A DNA stretch of 60,318 nt from Streptomyces cucumeris (GTDB lineage Bacteria > Actinomycetota > Actinomycetes > Streptomycetales > Streptomycetaceae): assembly GCF_024295805.1 (NCBI RefSeq), contig NZ_JANCLX010000045.1:1-60318 (forward strand). The letters run 5' to 3'. A model generated the notes under the pieces. That model was not told where the DNA came from, did not search any database, and was given only the letters and a program-made list of their open reading frames with translations. The position numbers and the translations under genes are program-made. Positions 42,185 through 51,618 of this stretch are shown in pieces; positions within the stretch are counted from its first letter, which is position 1; every line of letters starts with the position of its first letter.

Positions 42185-44188
42185 GTGGCCGATTCCGGCA
42201 ACCCCATCGAAAACATTTCGTCCGATGACGGCGAGGGCCTGGCCCCGCCGTCGTACGACGCCAGTGCGATCACCGTCCTGGAAGGTCTGGACGCGGTCCG
42301 CAAGCGACCCGGTATGTACATCGGATCCACCGGCGAACGCGGTCTGCACCACCTCGTCCAGGAAGTCGTCGACAACTCCGTCGATGAGGCCATGGCCGGT
42401 CACGCGGACACCATCGACGTCACGATCCTGGCCGACGGCGGCGTTCGCGTCGTCGACAACGGCCGCGGCATCCCGGTGGGCATCGTCCCGTCCGAGAACA
42501 AGCCCGCCGTGGAGGTCGTGCTGACCGTGCTGCACGCGGGCGGCAAGTTCGGGGGCGGCGGCTACGCCGTCTCCGGTGGTCTGCACGGCGTCGGTGTCTC
42601 CGTGGTCAACGCGCTGTCGACCAAGGTCGCGGTCGAGGTCAAGACGGACGGCTACCGCTGGACGCAGGACTACAAGACCGGCGTTCCGACGGCCCCCCTC
42701 GCGCGCAACGAGGCCACGGACGAGACGGGTACGACGGTCACCTTCTGGGCCGACGGTGAGATCTTCGAGACGACCGACTACTCGTTCGAGACGCTCGCGC
42801 GTCGCTTCCAGGAGATGGCGTTCCTCAACAAGGGGCTGACCATCTCGCTGACCGATGAGCGCGAAGCCCATGTGGACGAGGAGGGCAAGCCGCTCGCGGT
42901 CAGGTACTACTACGAGGGCGGCATCGTCGACTTCGTGAAGTACCTGAACTCCCGCAAGGGCGAGCTCGTCCACCCCTCGGTCGTCGACATCGAGGCCGAG
43001 GACAAGGAGCGGATGCTCTCGGTCGAGATCGCGATGCAGTGGAACACCCAGTACACCGAGGGTGTCTACAGCTTCGCCAACACCATCCACACCCATGAGG
43101 GCGGCACCCACGAGGAGGGCTTCCGGGCCGCGCTGACGTACCTGATCAACAAGTACGCGCGCGACAAGAAGCTGCTCCGCGAGAAGGACGACAACCTCAC
43201 CGGTGAGGACATCCGCGAGGGTCTGACCGCGATCATCTCGATCAAGCTGGGCGAGCCGCAGTTCGAGGGTCAGACGAAGACCAAGCTGGGCAACACGGAG
43301 GCCAAGACCTTCGTCCAGAAGATCGTCAACGAGCACCTCGCGGACTGGCTGGACCGCAACCCCAACGAGGCGGCCGACATCGTCCGCAAGGGGATCCAGG
43401 CGGCGACCGCCCGGGTCGCGGCCCGCAAGGCGCGCGATCTGACCCGCCGCAAGGGGCTGCTGGAGACGGCGTCGCTGCCGGGCAAGCTCAGCGACTGCCA
43501 GTCCAACGACCCCGAGAAGTGCGAGATCTTCATCGTCGAGGGTGACTCCGCCGGCGGCTCGGCCAAATCCGGCCGTGACCCGCAGTACCAGGCGATCCTC
43601 CCGATCCGAGGCAAGATCCTCAACGTCGAGAAGGCCCGTGTCGACAAGATCCTGCACAACAACGAGGTGCAGGCGCTGATCTCGGCGTTCGGCACCGGTG
43701 TGCACGAGGACTTCGACATCGGCAAGCTCCGCTATCACAAGATCATCCTGATGGCGGACGCCGACGTCGACGGCCAGCACATCAACACTCTGCTGCTGAC
43801 CTTCCTCTTCCGCTTCATGCGGCCGCTGGTCGAGGCCGGGCACGTCTTCCTGTCCCGTCCGCCGCTCTACAAGATCAAGTGGGGTCGGGACGAGGTCCAG
43901 TACGCGTACTCCGACCGCGAGCGGGACGTTCTCATCCAGGCCGGCCGCGAGCAGGGCAAGCGCATCAGGGACGACTCGATCCAGCGCTTCAAGGGTCTGG
44001 GCGAGATGAACGCCGAAGAGCTGCGCGTGACCACCATGGACATCGACCACCGCGTGCTCGGCCAGGTCACCCTGGACGACGCGGCGCAGGCCGACGACCT
44101 GTTCTCGGTCCTCATGGGCGAGGACGTCGAGGCACGGCGCTCGTTCATCCAGCGCAACGCCAAGGATGTCCGCTTCCTCGACATCTGA
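42185..44188 (+). CDS. gyrB: DNA gyrase subunit B
   Basis: ATPase subunit of gyrase; with GyrA it introduces negative supercoils. 667 residues: GHKL ATPase motifs 'EVVDNSVDEAMAG', 'VVDNGRGIPVG', 'GGLHGVGVSVVNALS'; TOPRIM domain with 'EGDSAGGSAKSGRD' and 'MADADVDGQHI'; C-terminal 'NAEELRVTTMD'. GTG 42185 ('VADSGNPIEN') with AAAGGG upstream is preferred over an in-frame ATG at 41984. 41 nt before gyrA. Confidence 0.97.
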   Translation: MADSGNPIENISSDDGEGLAPPSYDASAITVLEGLDAVRKRPGMYIGSTGERGLHHLVQEVVDNSVDEAMAGHADTIDVTILADGGVRVVDNGRGIPVGIVPSENKPAVEVVLTVLHAGGKFGGGGYAVSGGLHGVGVSVVNALSTKVAVEVKTDGYRWTQDYKTGVPTAPLARNEATDETGTTVTFWADGEIFETTDYSFETLARRFQEMAFLNKGLTISLTDEREAHVDEEGKPLAVRYYYEGGIVDFVKYLNSRKGELVHPSVVDIEAEDKERMLSVEIAMQWNTQYTEGVYSFANTIHTHEGGTHEEGFRAALTYLINKYARDKKLLREKDDNLTGEDIREGLTAIISIKLGEPQFEGQTKTKLGNTEAKTFVQKIVNEHLADWLDRNPNEAADIVRKGIQAATARVAARKARDLTRRKGLLETASLPGKLSDCQSNDPEKCEIFIVEGDSAGGSAKSGRDPQYQAILPIRGKILNVEKARVDKILHNNEVQALISAFGTGVHEDFDIGKLRYHKIILMADADVDGQHINTLLLTFLFRFMRPLVEAGHVFLSRPPLYKIKWGRDEVQYAYSDRERDVLIQAGREQGKRIRDDSIQRFKGLGEMNAEELRVTTMDIDHRVLGQVTLDDAAQADDLFSVLMGEDVEARRSFIQRNAKDVRFLDI

Positions 44189-44229
44189 GTCGGCCCCCAG
44201 CCGCAGACGACAGAAGGACTTGACCAGCA

Positions 44230-46842
44230 ATGGCCGACGAGAACACCCCGAACACGCCTGAAGACCCCGCCGAGGGCGCCGGACTCCGCGTGGAGCCGGT
44301 GGGCCTCGAGACGGAGATGCAGCGCTCCTACCTCGACTACGCGATGAGCGTGATCGTGAGCCGTGCGCTGCCCGACGTCCGGGACGGCCTCAAGCCGGTG
44401 CACCGGCGCGTGCTCTACGCGATGTACGACGGCGGGTACCGCCCCGAGAAGGGCTTCTACAAGTGCGCCCGCGTCGTCGGCGATGTCATGGGCACGTACC
44501 ACCCGCACGGCGACTCGTCCATCTACGACGCCCTGGTGCGACTGGCCCAGCCGTGGTCGATGCGCATGCCGCTGGTGGACTCCAACGGCAACTTCGGCTC
44601 CCCGGGCAACGACCCGGCGGCGGCCATGCGGTACACCGAGTGCAAGATGGCCCCGCTGGCCATGGAGATGCTCCGGGACATCGACGAGGACACCGTCGAC
44701 TTCCAGGACAACTACGACGGCCGTAACCAGGAGCCCACGGTCCTGCCGGCCCGCATCCCCAACCTGCTGGTCAACGGCTCGGCGGGGATCGCGGTCGGTA
44801 TGGCCACCAACATCCCGCCGCACAATCTGCGCGAGGTGGCCGAGGGTGCCCAGTGGTTCCTGGCGAACCCGGAGGCCACCTCGGAGGAGCTGCTCGACGC
44901 CCTGATCGACCGGATCAAGGGCCCGGACTTCCCCACCGGGGCGCTGGTCGTCGGCCGCAAGGGCATCGAGGAGGCGTACCGCACCGGCCGTGGCTCGATC
45001 ACCATGCGCGCGGTCGTCGAGGTCGAGGAGATCCAGGGCCGTCAGTGCCTGGTCGTCACCGAGCTGCCGTACCAGGTCAACCCGGACAACCTGGCGCAGA
45101 AGATCGCCGACCTGGTGAAGGACGCCAGGATCGGCGGCATCGCCGACGTCCGTGACGAGACCTCTTCGCGCACCGGCCAGCGGCTGGTCATCGTGCTCAA
45201 GCGGGACGCGGTCGCCAAGGTCGTCCTCAACAACCTCTACAAGCACACCGATCTGCAGACCAACTTCGGCGCCAACATGCTGGCGCTGGTCGACGGGGTG
45301 CCGCGCACGCTCTCGCTCGACGCGTTCATCCGCAACTGGGTCACCCACCAGATCGAGGTCATCGTCCGCCGGACCCGCTTCCGGCTGCGCAAGGCCGAGG
45401 AGCGGGCGCACATCCTGCGCGGTCTGCTCAAGGCGCTGGACGCCATCGACGAGGTCATCGCGCTGATCCGGCGCAGCGACACGGTCGAGATCGCGCGCGG
45501 GGGCCTGATGGGCCTGCTGGAGATCGACGAGATCCAGGCGAACGCGATCCTGGAGATGCAGCTGCGGCGGCTGGCCGCCCTGGAGCGCCAGAAGATCATC
45601 CAGGAGCACGACGAACTCCAGGCGAAGATCAACGAGTACAACGCGATCCTGGCCTCGCCCGAGCGGCAGCGGCAGATCATCAGCGAGGAGCTCACCGCGA
45701 TCGTCGAGAAGTTCGGCGACGACCGGCGCTCCAAGCTGGTCCCCTTCGACGGCGACATGTCCATCGAGGACCTGATCGCCGAGGAGGACATCGTCGTCAC
45801 GATCACGCGTGGCGGCTATGTGAAGCGCACCAAGACCGAGGACTACCGCTCCCAGAAGCGCGGCGGCAAGGGGGTGCGCGGTACGAAGCTGAAGCAGGAC
45901 GACATCGTCGACCACTTCTTCGTCTCGACCACCCACCACTGGCTGCTGTTCTTCACCAACAAGGGCCGGGTCTACCGGGCCAAGGCGTATGAACTGCCGG
46001 ACGCGGGCCGGGAGGCGCGCGGCCAGCACGTCGCCAACCTGCTGGCGTTCCAGCCGGACGAGCAGATCGCGCGGATCCTGGCGATCCGGGACTACGAGGC
46101 GGTGCCGTACCTGGTGCTCGCCACGAAGTCGGGTTTGGTGAAGAAAACTCCGCTAAAGGATTACGACTCGCCCCGCTCCGGCGGTGTGATCGCCATCAAC
46201 CTCCGGGAGATGGAGGACGGCCGCGAGGACGAGCTGATCGGCGCGGAGCTGGTCTCCGCCGAGGACGATCTGCTCCTCATCAGCAAGAAGGCCCAGTCCA
46301 TCCGGTTCACGGCCACGGACGACGCGCTGCGGCCGATGGGCCGGGCGACCTCCGGTGTGAAGGGCATGAGCTTCCGCGAGGGCGATGAACTCCTCTCGAT
46401 GAATGTCGTGCGGCCGGGTACGTTCGTGTTCACCGCCACCGACGGTGGATACGCGAAGCGGTCGAATGTCGACGAATACCGCGTCCAGGGTCGCGGCGGC
46501 CTCGGAATCAAGGCCGCCAAGATCGTGGAGGACCGTGGATCCCTGGTCGGTGCGCTGGTGGTCGAGGAGACCGACGAGATCCTGGCCATCACGCTCGGCG
46601 GCGGTGTGATCCGTACGCGGGTCAACGAGGTCAGGGAGACGGGCCGTGACACCATGGGCGTCCAACTGATCAACCTGGGCAAGCGCGATGCCGTCGTGGG
46701 TATCGCCCGGAACGCCGAGGCCGGTCGTGAGGCTGAAGAGGTCGAGGAGGAAATCTCCGCGGCCGGGATCGAGGCAGCCGAGGGGGCCGCGCCCGAGGTG
46801 GCCGAGGGCACCGAGCCCCCGGCTGATGAGACCGAGGAGTAA
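44230..46842 (+). CDS. gyrA: DNA gyrase subunit A
   Basis: Breakage-reunion subunit, 870 residues. 'AAAMRYTECKM' contains the catalytic Tyr (about residue 135). The quinolone-resistance region reads 'YHPHGDSSIYDALVR', with the wild-type Ser and Asp. The GyrA box 'SQKRGGKGVRG' is at the start of the C-terminal beta-pinwheel; the last about 45 residues are acidic (Glu/Ala-rich). Ends 3 nt before the DUF3566 gene. Confidence 0.97.
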   Translation: MADENTPNTPEDPAEGAGLRVEPVGLETEMQRSYLDYAMSVIVSRALPDVRDGLKPVHRRVLYAMYDGGYRPEKGFYKCARVVGDVMGTYHPHGDSSIYDALVRLAQPWSMRMPLVDSNGNFGSPGNDPAAAMRYTECKMAPLAMEMLRDIDEDTVDFQDNYDGRNQEPTVLPARIPNLLVNGSAGIAVGMATNIPPHNLREVAEGAQWFLANPEATSEELLDALIDRIKGPDFPTGALVVGRKGIEEAYRTGRGSITMRAVVEVEEIQGRQCLVVTELPYQVNPDNLAQKIADLVKDARIGGIADVRDETSSRTGQRLVIVLKRDAVAKVVLNNLYKHTDLQTNFGANMLALVDGVPRTLSLDAFIRNWVTHQIEVIVRRTRFRLRKAEERAHILRGLLKALDAIDEVIALIRRSDTVEIARGGLMGLLEIDEIQANAILEMQLRRLAALERQKIIQEHDELQAKINEYNAILASPERQRQIISEELTAIVEKFGDDRRSKLVPFDGDMSIEDLIAEEDIVVTITRGGYVKRTKTEDYRSQKRGGKGVRGTKLKQDDIVDHFFVSTTHHWLLFFTNKGRVYRAKAYELPDAGREARGQHVANLLAFQPDEQIARILAIRDYEAVPYLVLATKSGLVKKTPLKDYDSPRSGGVIAINLREMEDGREDELIGAELVSAEDDLLLISKKAQSIRFTATDDALRPMGRATSGVKGMSFREGDELLSMNVVRPGTFVFTATDGGYAKRSNVDEYRVQGRGGLGIKAAKIVEDRGSLVGALVVEETDEILAITLGGGVIRTRVNEVRETGRDTMGVQLINLGKRDAVVGIARNAEAGREAEEVEEEISAAGIEAAEGAAPEVAEGTEPPADETEE

Positions 46843-46845
46843 GTC

Positions 46846-47610
46846 GTGAGTGGAGCCACGGGTGCCACGGGCGGCGGTGCGGGCGCCGGAAGGCGGTCCG
46901 GATCGGGAGCTCCGTCCTCAGCGGGCGGTGGTTCCGCCCAGAAAGGTGCCCGTGGCCCGGCGGCCGACTCCCAGCGGGGCACGGTGACCGACACCCGCGA
47001 GCTCCGGCCCCAGCGGTCGGGTGAGCCGCGGGAGAAGCGTTCCGGCAGCCCGCTGCCCAGCGAGCGCCCCGCCAGTGGGGCGCCCGCGCAGCCGTACCAC
47101 CCGCCGCAGGCGTACGCGCCGCCGGCGGGCGGCGGTACGGCGGGCCGCGGGACCGCCGCGGCCCCGGCCCAGACCGGGGGCCAGGCCACCACGGGCATCC
47201 GGCGCCCCCGTACGGGCGCGGGAGCCCGGCCGGTGCCGCGCACCCGCAAGGCGCGGCTGCGGGTCTCCAGGGTGGATCCGTGGTCGGTCATGAAGGTCAG
47301 CTTCCTGCTCGCCATAGCGCTGGGGATCTGCACGGTGATCGCCACGGCGGTGTTGTGGATGGTCATGGACGCCATGGGCGTCTTCAGCGCCGTGGGCGGC
47401 ACGATCAGCGAGGCGACGGAGTCCCAGAAGGGCAGCGGGTTCGACCTGGAATCGTTCCTGTCGCTGCCGCGTGTCCTGGGGTTCACCTCGATCATCGCCG
47501 TGATCAACGTGGTGCTGGCGACCGCCCTGGCCACCCTGGGCGCGTTCATCTACAACCTGTCCGCCGGGTTCGTGGGCGGCGTGGAGCTGACGCTCGCCGA
47601 GGACGAGTAG
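46846..47610 (+). CDS. DUF3566 membrane protein
   Basis: 254 residues: a Gly/Ser/Pro/Arg-rich disordered N-terminal part (about 135 residues), then a conserved domain with two membrane helices ('KVSFLLAIALGICTVIATAV' and 'IIAVINVVLATALATLGAFI'), ending acidic. GTG 46846 lies 3 nt after gyrA, so co-translation with gyrase is likely. Same place as Rv0007 in M. tuberculosis. Function unknown. Confidence 0.9.
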   Translation: MSGATGATGGGAGAGRRSGSGAPSSAGGGSAQKGARGPAADSQRGTVTDTRELRPQRSGEPREKRSGSPLPSERPASGAPAQPYHPPQAYAPPAGGGTAGRGTAAAPAQTGGQATTGIRRPRTGAGARPVPRTRKARLRVSRVDPWSVMKVSFLLAIALGICTVIATAVLWMVMDAMGVFSAVGGTISEATESQKGSGFDLESFLSLPRVLGFTSIIAVINVVLATALATLGAFIYNLSAGFVGGVELTLAEDE

Positions 47611-47671
47611 CGGCCCGGCGATACCGATTTTGGGACAGGGCTGGTGGTGCGCTAATCTTTCGGTGCAGCGC

Positions 47672-47745
47672 GGGGCTATAGCTCAGACGGTTAGAGCGCT
47701 TCCCTGATAAGGAAGAGGCCACAGGTTCAAGTCCTGTTAGCCCCA
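47672..47745 (+). tRNA. tRNA-Ile (GAT anticodon)
   Basis: Acceptor GGGGCTA/TAGCCCC, D arm GCTCAGACGGTTAGAGC, anticodon stem CTTCC/GGAAG with loop CTGATAA (GAT), T arm with GGTTCAAGTCC. Discriminator A; the 3' CCA is not encoded. Confidence 0.96.
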
Positions 47746-47756
47746 CCGATGCGAAC

Positions 47757-47785
47757 GGCCCGGCGGAGAATCTCTCCGCCGGGCC
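47757..47785 (+). terminator. tRNA-Ile terminator
   Basis: Perfect 13-bp stem GGCCCGGCGGAGA with ATC loop, 11 nt after the tRNA. Confidence 0.8.
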
Positions 47786-47925
47786 GATCTCGTATGGGCG
47801 TCCGTGCAGTTGATGTCCGGTAGTTGCCGCGTCAATGGCGGGCATAGGTCACCGAACGGTATCGGTCGGTGTGTATCATCGGGCGCCAGAGGTCCCCTAC
47901 GTCAAGAAAGAGACGAGGTAGCGCG

Positions 47926-48060
47926 GTGAAGAAGCTCCTCCTGGTCGCACTGGCCGCCATCGGCGGGCTCCTCGTGTACCGCCAGATCCAGGCGGATCGC
48001 GCCGAGCAGGATCTGTGGACGGAGGCGACCGACTCCGTGCCCGCGGGTTCGGGCGTGTGA
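47926..48060 (+). CDS. DLW-39 family small membrane protein
   Basis: 44 residues: 'MKKLLLVALAAIGGLLVYRQ' (one membrane segment) then 'AEQDLWTEATDSV'. The D-L-W motif is the hallmark of this actinobacterial family of unknown function, which is found just after tRNA-Ile. GTG 47926 has GACGAGG upstream. Followed by a 16-bp hairpin terminator. Confidence 0.85.
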   Translation: MKKLLLVALAAIGGLLVYRQIQADRAEQDLWTEATDSVPAGSGV

Positions 48061-48077
48061 CCCCCACGAGTCCCGGT

Positions 48078-48113
48078 ACGGGGCCCCGACCGCTGGAGCG
48101 GTCGGGGCCCCGT
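48078..48113 (+). terminator. terminator after DLW-39 gene
   Basis: Perfect 16-bp stem ACGGGGCCCCGACCGC with TGGA loop. Confidence 0.85.
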
Positions 48114-48270
48114 CCGCTTTACTGGCGACCGTGGCGGGGTTGATGGTCGCGGGGGCCTCGGGGATCTGCTGATGGGGGCCGTCGCGTTCACTCTCGCAAA
48201 CGAATTGCTTGCACACGCAAAGCCGGGTGGGGTCTGCGGCCACGGCCGGTACGACGAGGAGTGACGCGCG

Positions 48271-49776
48271 ATGAGGGACCGCTGCAGGGTCAGGCCGGGC
48301 CTCGCCGCGGTGGCGGCGCTGTGTGCGGTGGTGACGACGCAGGGGCAGGCCCTGGCGGCGCCCGCCGACGTCAGCGGCGAACCCCGGGGGTACGAGACCC
48401 GGGGCACCCGGATACACGGCACCGGGGACGCCACCGGCGCCCCGGCCCTGGAATCCGGCCGGACCTACACCGACACCCTCGGTCCGGGCGAGAAGCGGCA
48501 CTTCGCGGTCCGACTCGACGCCAAATCGGCCGCCTACGTCTCAGCGGTCGCCGCTCCCCAGCCGGGTTCGGGTGTGGCCTCGTTCCGCGACGGTGTCCGG
48601 ATCACCCTCCAGAATCCGGACGGTGGCACCTGTGACACCGCGTCGCCCCGGTTCGAGGGCAGCGGTGCCGCCTATCCCCTGACCGATCACGTCGTCCGGC
48701 AGACCGGCGCCGGCTCGCTGGCGTCCTGCCGTACGGCGGGGCGCTATCTGGTCACGGTGGAGCGTCAGGCGGGGGCGCAGGACCCCGCCCGCTGGCCCCT
48801 GGAGCTGCGGCTGATGACGGAGCCCCCGGTGAAGGGCGGTGCCACGGGCGGTGCGCCGGAGGGGAGTTGGCGCACCGATCCGCCGCGGCTGCCGAGCGGA
48901 TCCCCGCGGGAGCAGGCAGGGGGCATCGGACTCGGTGACGCGCCGACGGTCTCCACAGGGGTGTGGAGAGACGATTTCCGGCCGGGTGAGACGCACTTCT
49001 ACCGGGTCCCGGTCGACTGGGGCCAACAGCTCTCCGCCGTCGCGGAACTGCCCGCGGACGCCCAGGGCAAGAGCTCCGCGGTCCTCGACAAGGCAGTGGC
49101 CCTGCGGGCGTACAGCCCGGCGCTCGGCCTCGCCAAGCGCGGCGCAGTCGGCGTCGGAGTCGGGGCCGGGGCCGGGAAGTCGACGGGGACGCAGGTGAGC
49201 ACCGCTCCCGTGGCCTATGGGAACCGCTACGCCAAGGCCGACTACTCGGTCCGCGCGATGAGTCTGGCGGGCGGCTACTTCCTGGCGGTCACGCTCAGCC
49301 CGACCGACGCCGCCCCGCAGCTGAAGGGCACGGTTCCGGTCACCCTGCGGGTGCGGGTCGCCGGGGCCGCGCGCGGTGGGCCGGAGTACCAGGGGGACGC
49401 CCTGAAGCAGGGCTTCGGCCTCACCGCCGCCGAGAAGAAGCTGGCGCGGCAGGGCGCGCTGTCCGTGGGGGACGACGGGACGTCCGTGCCGGGGAAGGAC
49501 GGCGGGACCAAGTCCACGCTCCGGCTGGTGGGCTGGACCGGGCTCGGGGCGGGCACGGTGCTGCTGGCCGGGCTCGGCACCTGGACCGTGACCGCACGGC
49601 GGCGGGCGGCGGGGGAGCGGGACGGGGGTCCGCGAACGGGAGCGCCTGGATCGGGTCCTGGGGCGGGAGCGCCTGGAGCTGGTGGTCCTGGATCGGGCCC
49701 TGGGGTGGGTGCTCCTGGGGCGGAGGAGCCGTCGACGGGACAGCAGCGGCCGTACGGGACACCGTCGGGCTGGTAG
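48271..49776 (+). CDS. secreted, membrane-anchored protein of unknown function
   Basis: 501 residues. Signal peptide ('GLAAVAALCAVVTTQGQALA'-like region, then AAPADV). The mature part has two similar segments, 'YTDTLGPGEKRHFAVRLDA' and 'WRDDFRPGETHFYRVPVDW', reminiscent of tandem PPC-type beta domains. Near the C-terminus a membrane helix ('GLGAGTVLLAGLGTWTV') with a basic stop, then a Gly/Pro/Ala-rich repetitive tail, encoded by imperfect repeats at about 49641-49725. I do not recognise a specific function. Convergent with the kinase gene. Confidence 0.72.
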   Translation: MRDRCRVRPGLAAVAALCAVVTTQGQALAAPADVSGEPRGYETRGTRIHGTGDATGAPALESGRTYTDTLGPGEKRHFAVRLDAKSAAYVSAVAAPQPGSGVASFRDGVRITLQNPDGGTCDTASPRFEGSGAAYPLTDHVVRQTGAGSLASCRTAGRYLVTVERQAGAQDPARWPLELRLMTEPPVKGGATGGAPEGSWRTDPPRLPSGSPREQAGGIGLGDAPTVSTGVWRDDFRPGETHFYRVPVDWGQQLSAVAELPADAQGKSSAVLDKAVALRAYSPALGLAKRGAVGVGVGAGAGKSTGTQVSTAPVAYGNRYAKADYSVRAMSLAGGYFLAVTLSPTDAAPQLKGTVPVTLRVRVAGAARGGPEYQGDALKQGFGLTAAEKKLARQGALSVGDDGTSVPGKDGGTKSTLRLVGWTGLGAGTVLLAGLGTWTVTARRRAAGERDGGPRTGAPGSGPGAGAPGAGGPGSGPGVGAPGAEEPSTGQQRPYGTPSGW

Positions 49777-49980
49777 CGGGCCGCCGACGGACCGTACGCC
49801 GTGCGCCGCTGAGAGGCACCCGTACGCCCCGGGACGGCGGCGGCACCACCACATGCCCGGGGGCGGCGGTAGCGCGCTCTGACGGGCGGTGGACCGCCTT
49901 CCCGGGGCGGTTGCGGCGGTTGCGCGGCCGGTTGCGGCGTTTCCATGGTCGGTTGAGGCGGTTTCGCGGCGCGGCCGGGC

Positions 49981-51570
49981 TCAGCCCGCGACGATCAGTG
50001 CCCAGGCGCCGACGGCGAAGCACACGGCCGCGGCGATCAGGATCGAGACCGTCGCCTTCCGGGACGGGCCGGGACGCCGTGCGGCCCGGTGCGGAACCCG
50101 CGGCTGCTGAGCGGTGTATGGACGAGTAGGAGGGTGAGCGAGCGGCACCGAGGAGGGCGTCGCGTTCGGTACGGGGGTGGGCGTATGGAGATGAGGCGGG
50201 CCGGGCGGCTCGGAATGGTGCCCGTGCGGCGGCTGTACGGGGTGCTGCGGGGTGTGCGGCAGCGGGGTGCCCGGCAGCGGGGCGATGGTCGAGGGAGTCT
50301 GCGGAGTCTGTGGGGTGTGGGGATGGGACACCGAGGACTGGGGGACCGAGGGCCGCTGGACCGGCGGATGGGGCGTCAGGGGGTGCGGTGTCGGCGGGTG
50401 CTGTGGCGGCAGCGGCCCCTGGACGGGGGGATGAGCCGGAGTGGCGGGCTGCTCCCCCTGGTGCGAGGGGGTGTGCTGCTGGGACCGGGGCTGTGGCTGC
50501 GGCGGCGGGAGGGTGAAGCTGCCGGTGTCCGACATGGAGGGCCGCGGTGCGCCGGGGCCGGCCGGGTCGGCCGGGTCGGCCGGGTCTGCGGCGGGCCGGG
50601 GGCCCGGCTCCGTCTCGGCGGTCGAGGTGCTCCCGGCCGCCCCCGGGGTCTCGTCCGGAGAGTCGGACTTGGCGTGGCGGCGCCCCGGCCGGGTCGGCCC
50701 GGCGGAGCCGAATCCGGTGGGCAGCGGGCCGAGCTGATCGAAGATCTCGATCGCCTCGTCGTCGATGTCCGCCTCGGGCAGCGACTCGACAGCGGTCGCC
50801 AGCGCCTTGCGCGCCCCGATGGCCGTGCGGAAGCGGTCTTCCGGATCCGGTTGCAGCAGCCCCGCGATCACCTGCCAGAGCGGCTCCGGCACCTCCGCGG
50901 GCGGGTTCGGCACCCCCTGCTCGCTGAAGCGCTTCACCAGCGCCTCCGCGTCCGGCTTGTGCCCGCTCAGCAGATAGAGCGCCACCAGCCCGACGGCGAA
51001 GAGATCGGCCGGGAAGTCGGGTTCCTCCCCCATCATCTGCTCGGGCGCGAAGTAACCCGGCGTGCCCATCACATAGTTGGCCTCGGTGAGCCGGGGCTCG
51101 CCCTTGGTCAGCGCGATGCCGAAGTCGGACAGCCGCACATGGGGCCGTCCCGTCCCGGTGGCCTCCAGCAGGATGTTCGCGGGTTTGATGTCCCGGTGCA
51201 CCACACCCTCGGCGTGCACCGCGGCCAGCCCGGAGAGCAACTGGTCCAGCAGGGTGCAGACATAGCGCGTCGGCAGCGGTCCGTAGTCACCGATGAGATG
51301 GGCGAACGAACCGCCGCCCACCAGATCCATGGTGAACAGCACCTTGTCGTCGTCCGCCGCCCAGCTCGCGGGCGCCAGCACATGCGGGTGGTCGATCCGC
51401 AGCGCCTGTTCCCGGACGAACCGCAGCAGCGTATGGGCGTCCCGTTGCTGGAGCACCTTCGCCGCCACGTACCGTCGGCGGCGGTGGTCCCAGACCCGCC
51501 AGACGGCTCCCACACCCCCGCGCCCGATCGGGTCCACCAGCTCGTACCGGCCCGCGAAGATCTCACCCAT
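49981..51570 (-). CDS. tail-anchored Ser/Thr protein kinase
   Basis: 529 residues. Intact kinase domain (1-270): Gly loop 'IGRGGVGAVWRV', VAIK 'AAKVL', catalytic 'VHRDIKPANILLE', 'SDFGIAL', and 'MGTPGYFAPEQ'. Then about 230 residues of Pro/His/Thr/Gln-rich linker, and one membrane helix at the very end ('VSILIAAAVCFAVGAWALIV') with almost no residues outside. It has no PASTA or other external sensor, so it is tail-anchored and must be controlled from inside the cell. The upstream HTH gene ends 48 nt before its start, suggesting an operon. Confidence 0.9.
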   Translation of the reverse strand: MGEIFAGRYELVDPIGRGGVGAVWRVWDHRRRRYVAAKVLQQRDAHTLLRFVREQALRIDHPHVLAPASWAADDDKVLFTMDLVGGGSFAHLIGDYGPLPTRYVCTLLDQLLSGLAAVHAEGVVHRDIKPANILLEATGTGRPHVRLSDFGIALTKGEPRLTEANYVMGTPGYFAPEQMMGEEPDFPADLFAVGLVALYLLSGHKPDAEALVKRFSEQGVPNPPAEVPEPLWQVIAGLLQPDPEDRFRTAIGARKALATAVESLPEADIDDEAIEIFDQLGPLPTGFGSAGPTRPGRRHAKSDSPDETPGAAGSTSTAETEPGPRPAADPADPADPAGPGAPRPSMSDTGSFTLPPPQPQPRSQQHTPSHQGEQPATPAHPPVQGPLPPQHPPTPHPLTPHPPVQRPSVPQSSVSHPHTPQTPQTPSTIAPLPGTPLPHTPQHPVQPPHGHHSEPPGPPHLHTPTPVPNATPSSVPLAHPPTRPYTAQQPRVPHRAARRPGPSRKATVSILIAAAVCFAVGAWALIVAG

Positions 51571-51618
51571 CGCGTCGTGCCCGCCCCGTCATCGACTCGT
51601 CAGCAGCCCATCAGTCCG

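Noticed and set aside
41912..46029. Two very long minus-strand frames opposite gyrB and gyrA
   Set aside because: Mirror images of the codon bias of gyrB/gyrA; no domains or start signals.
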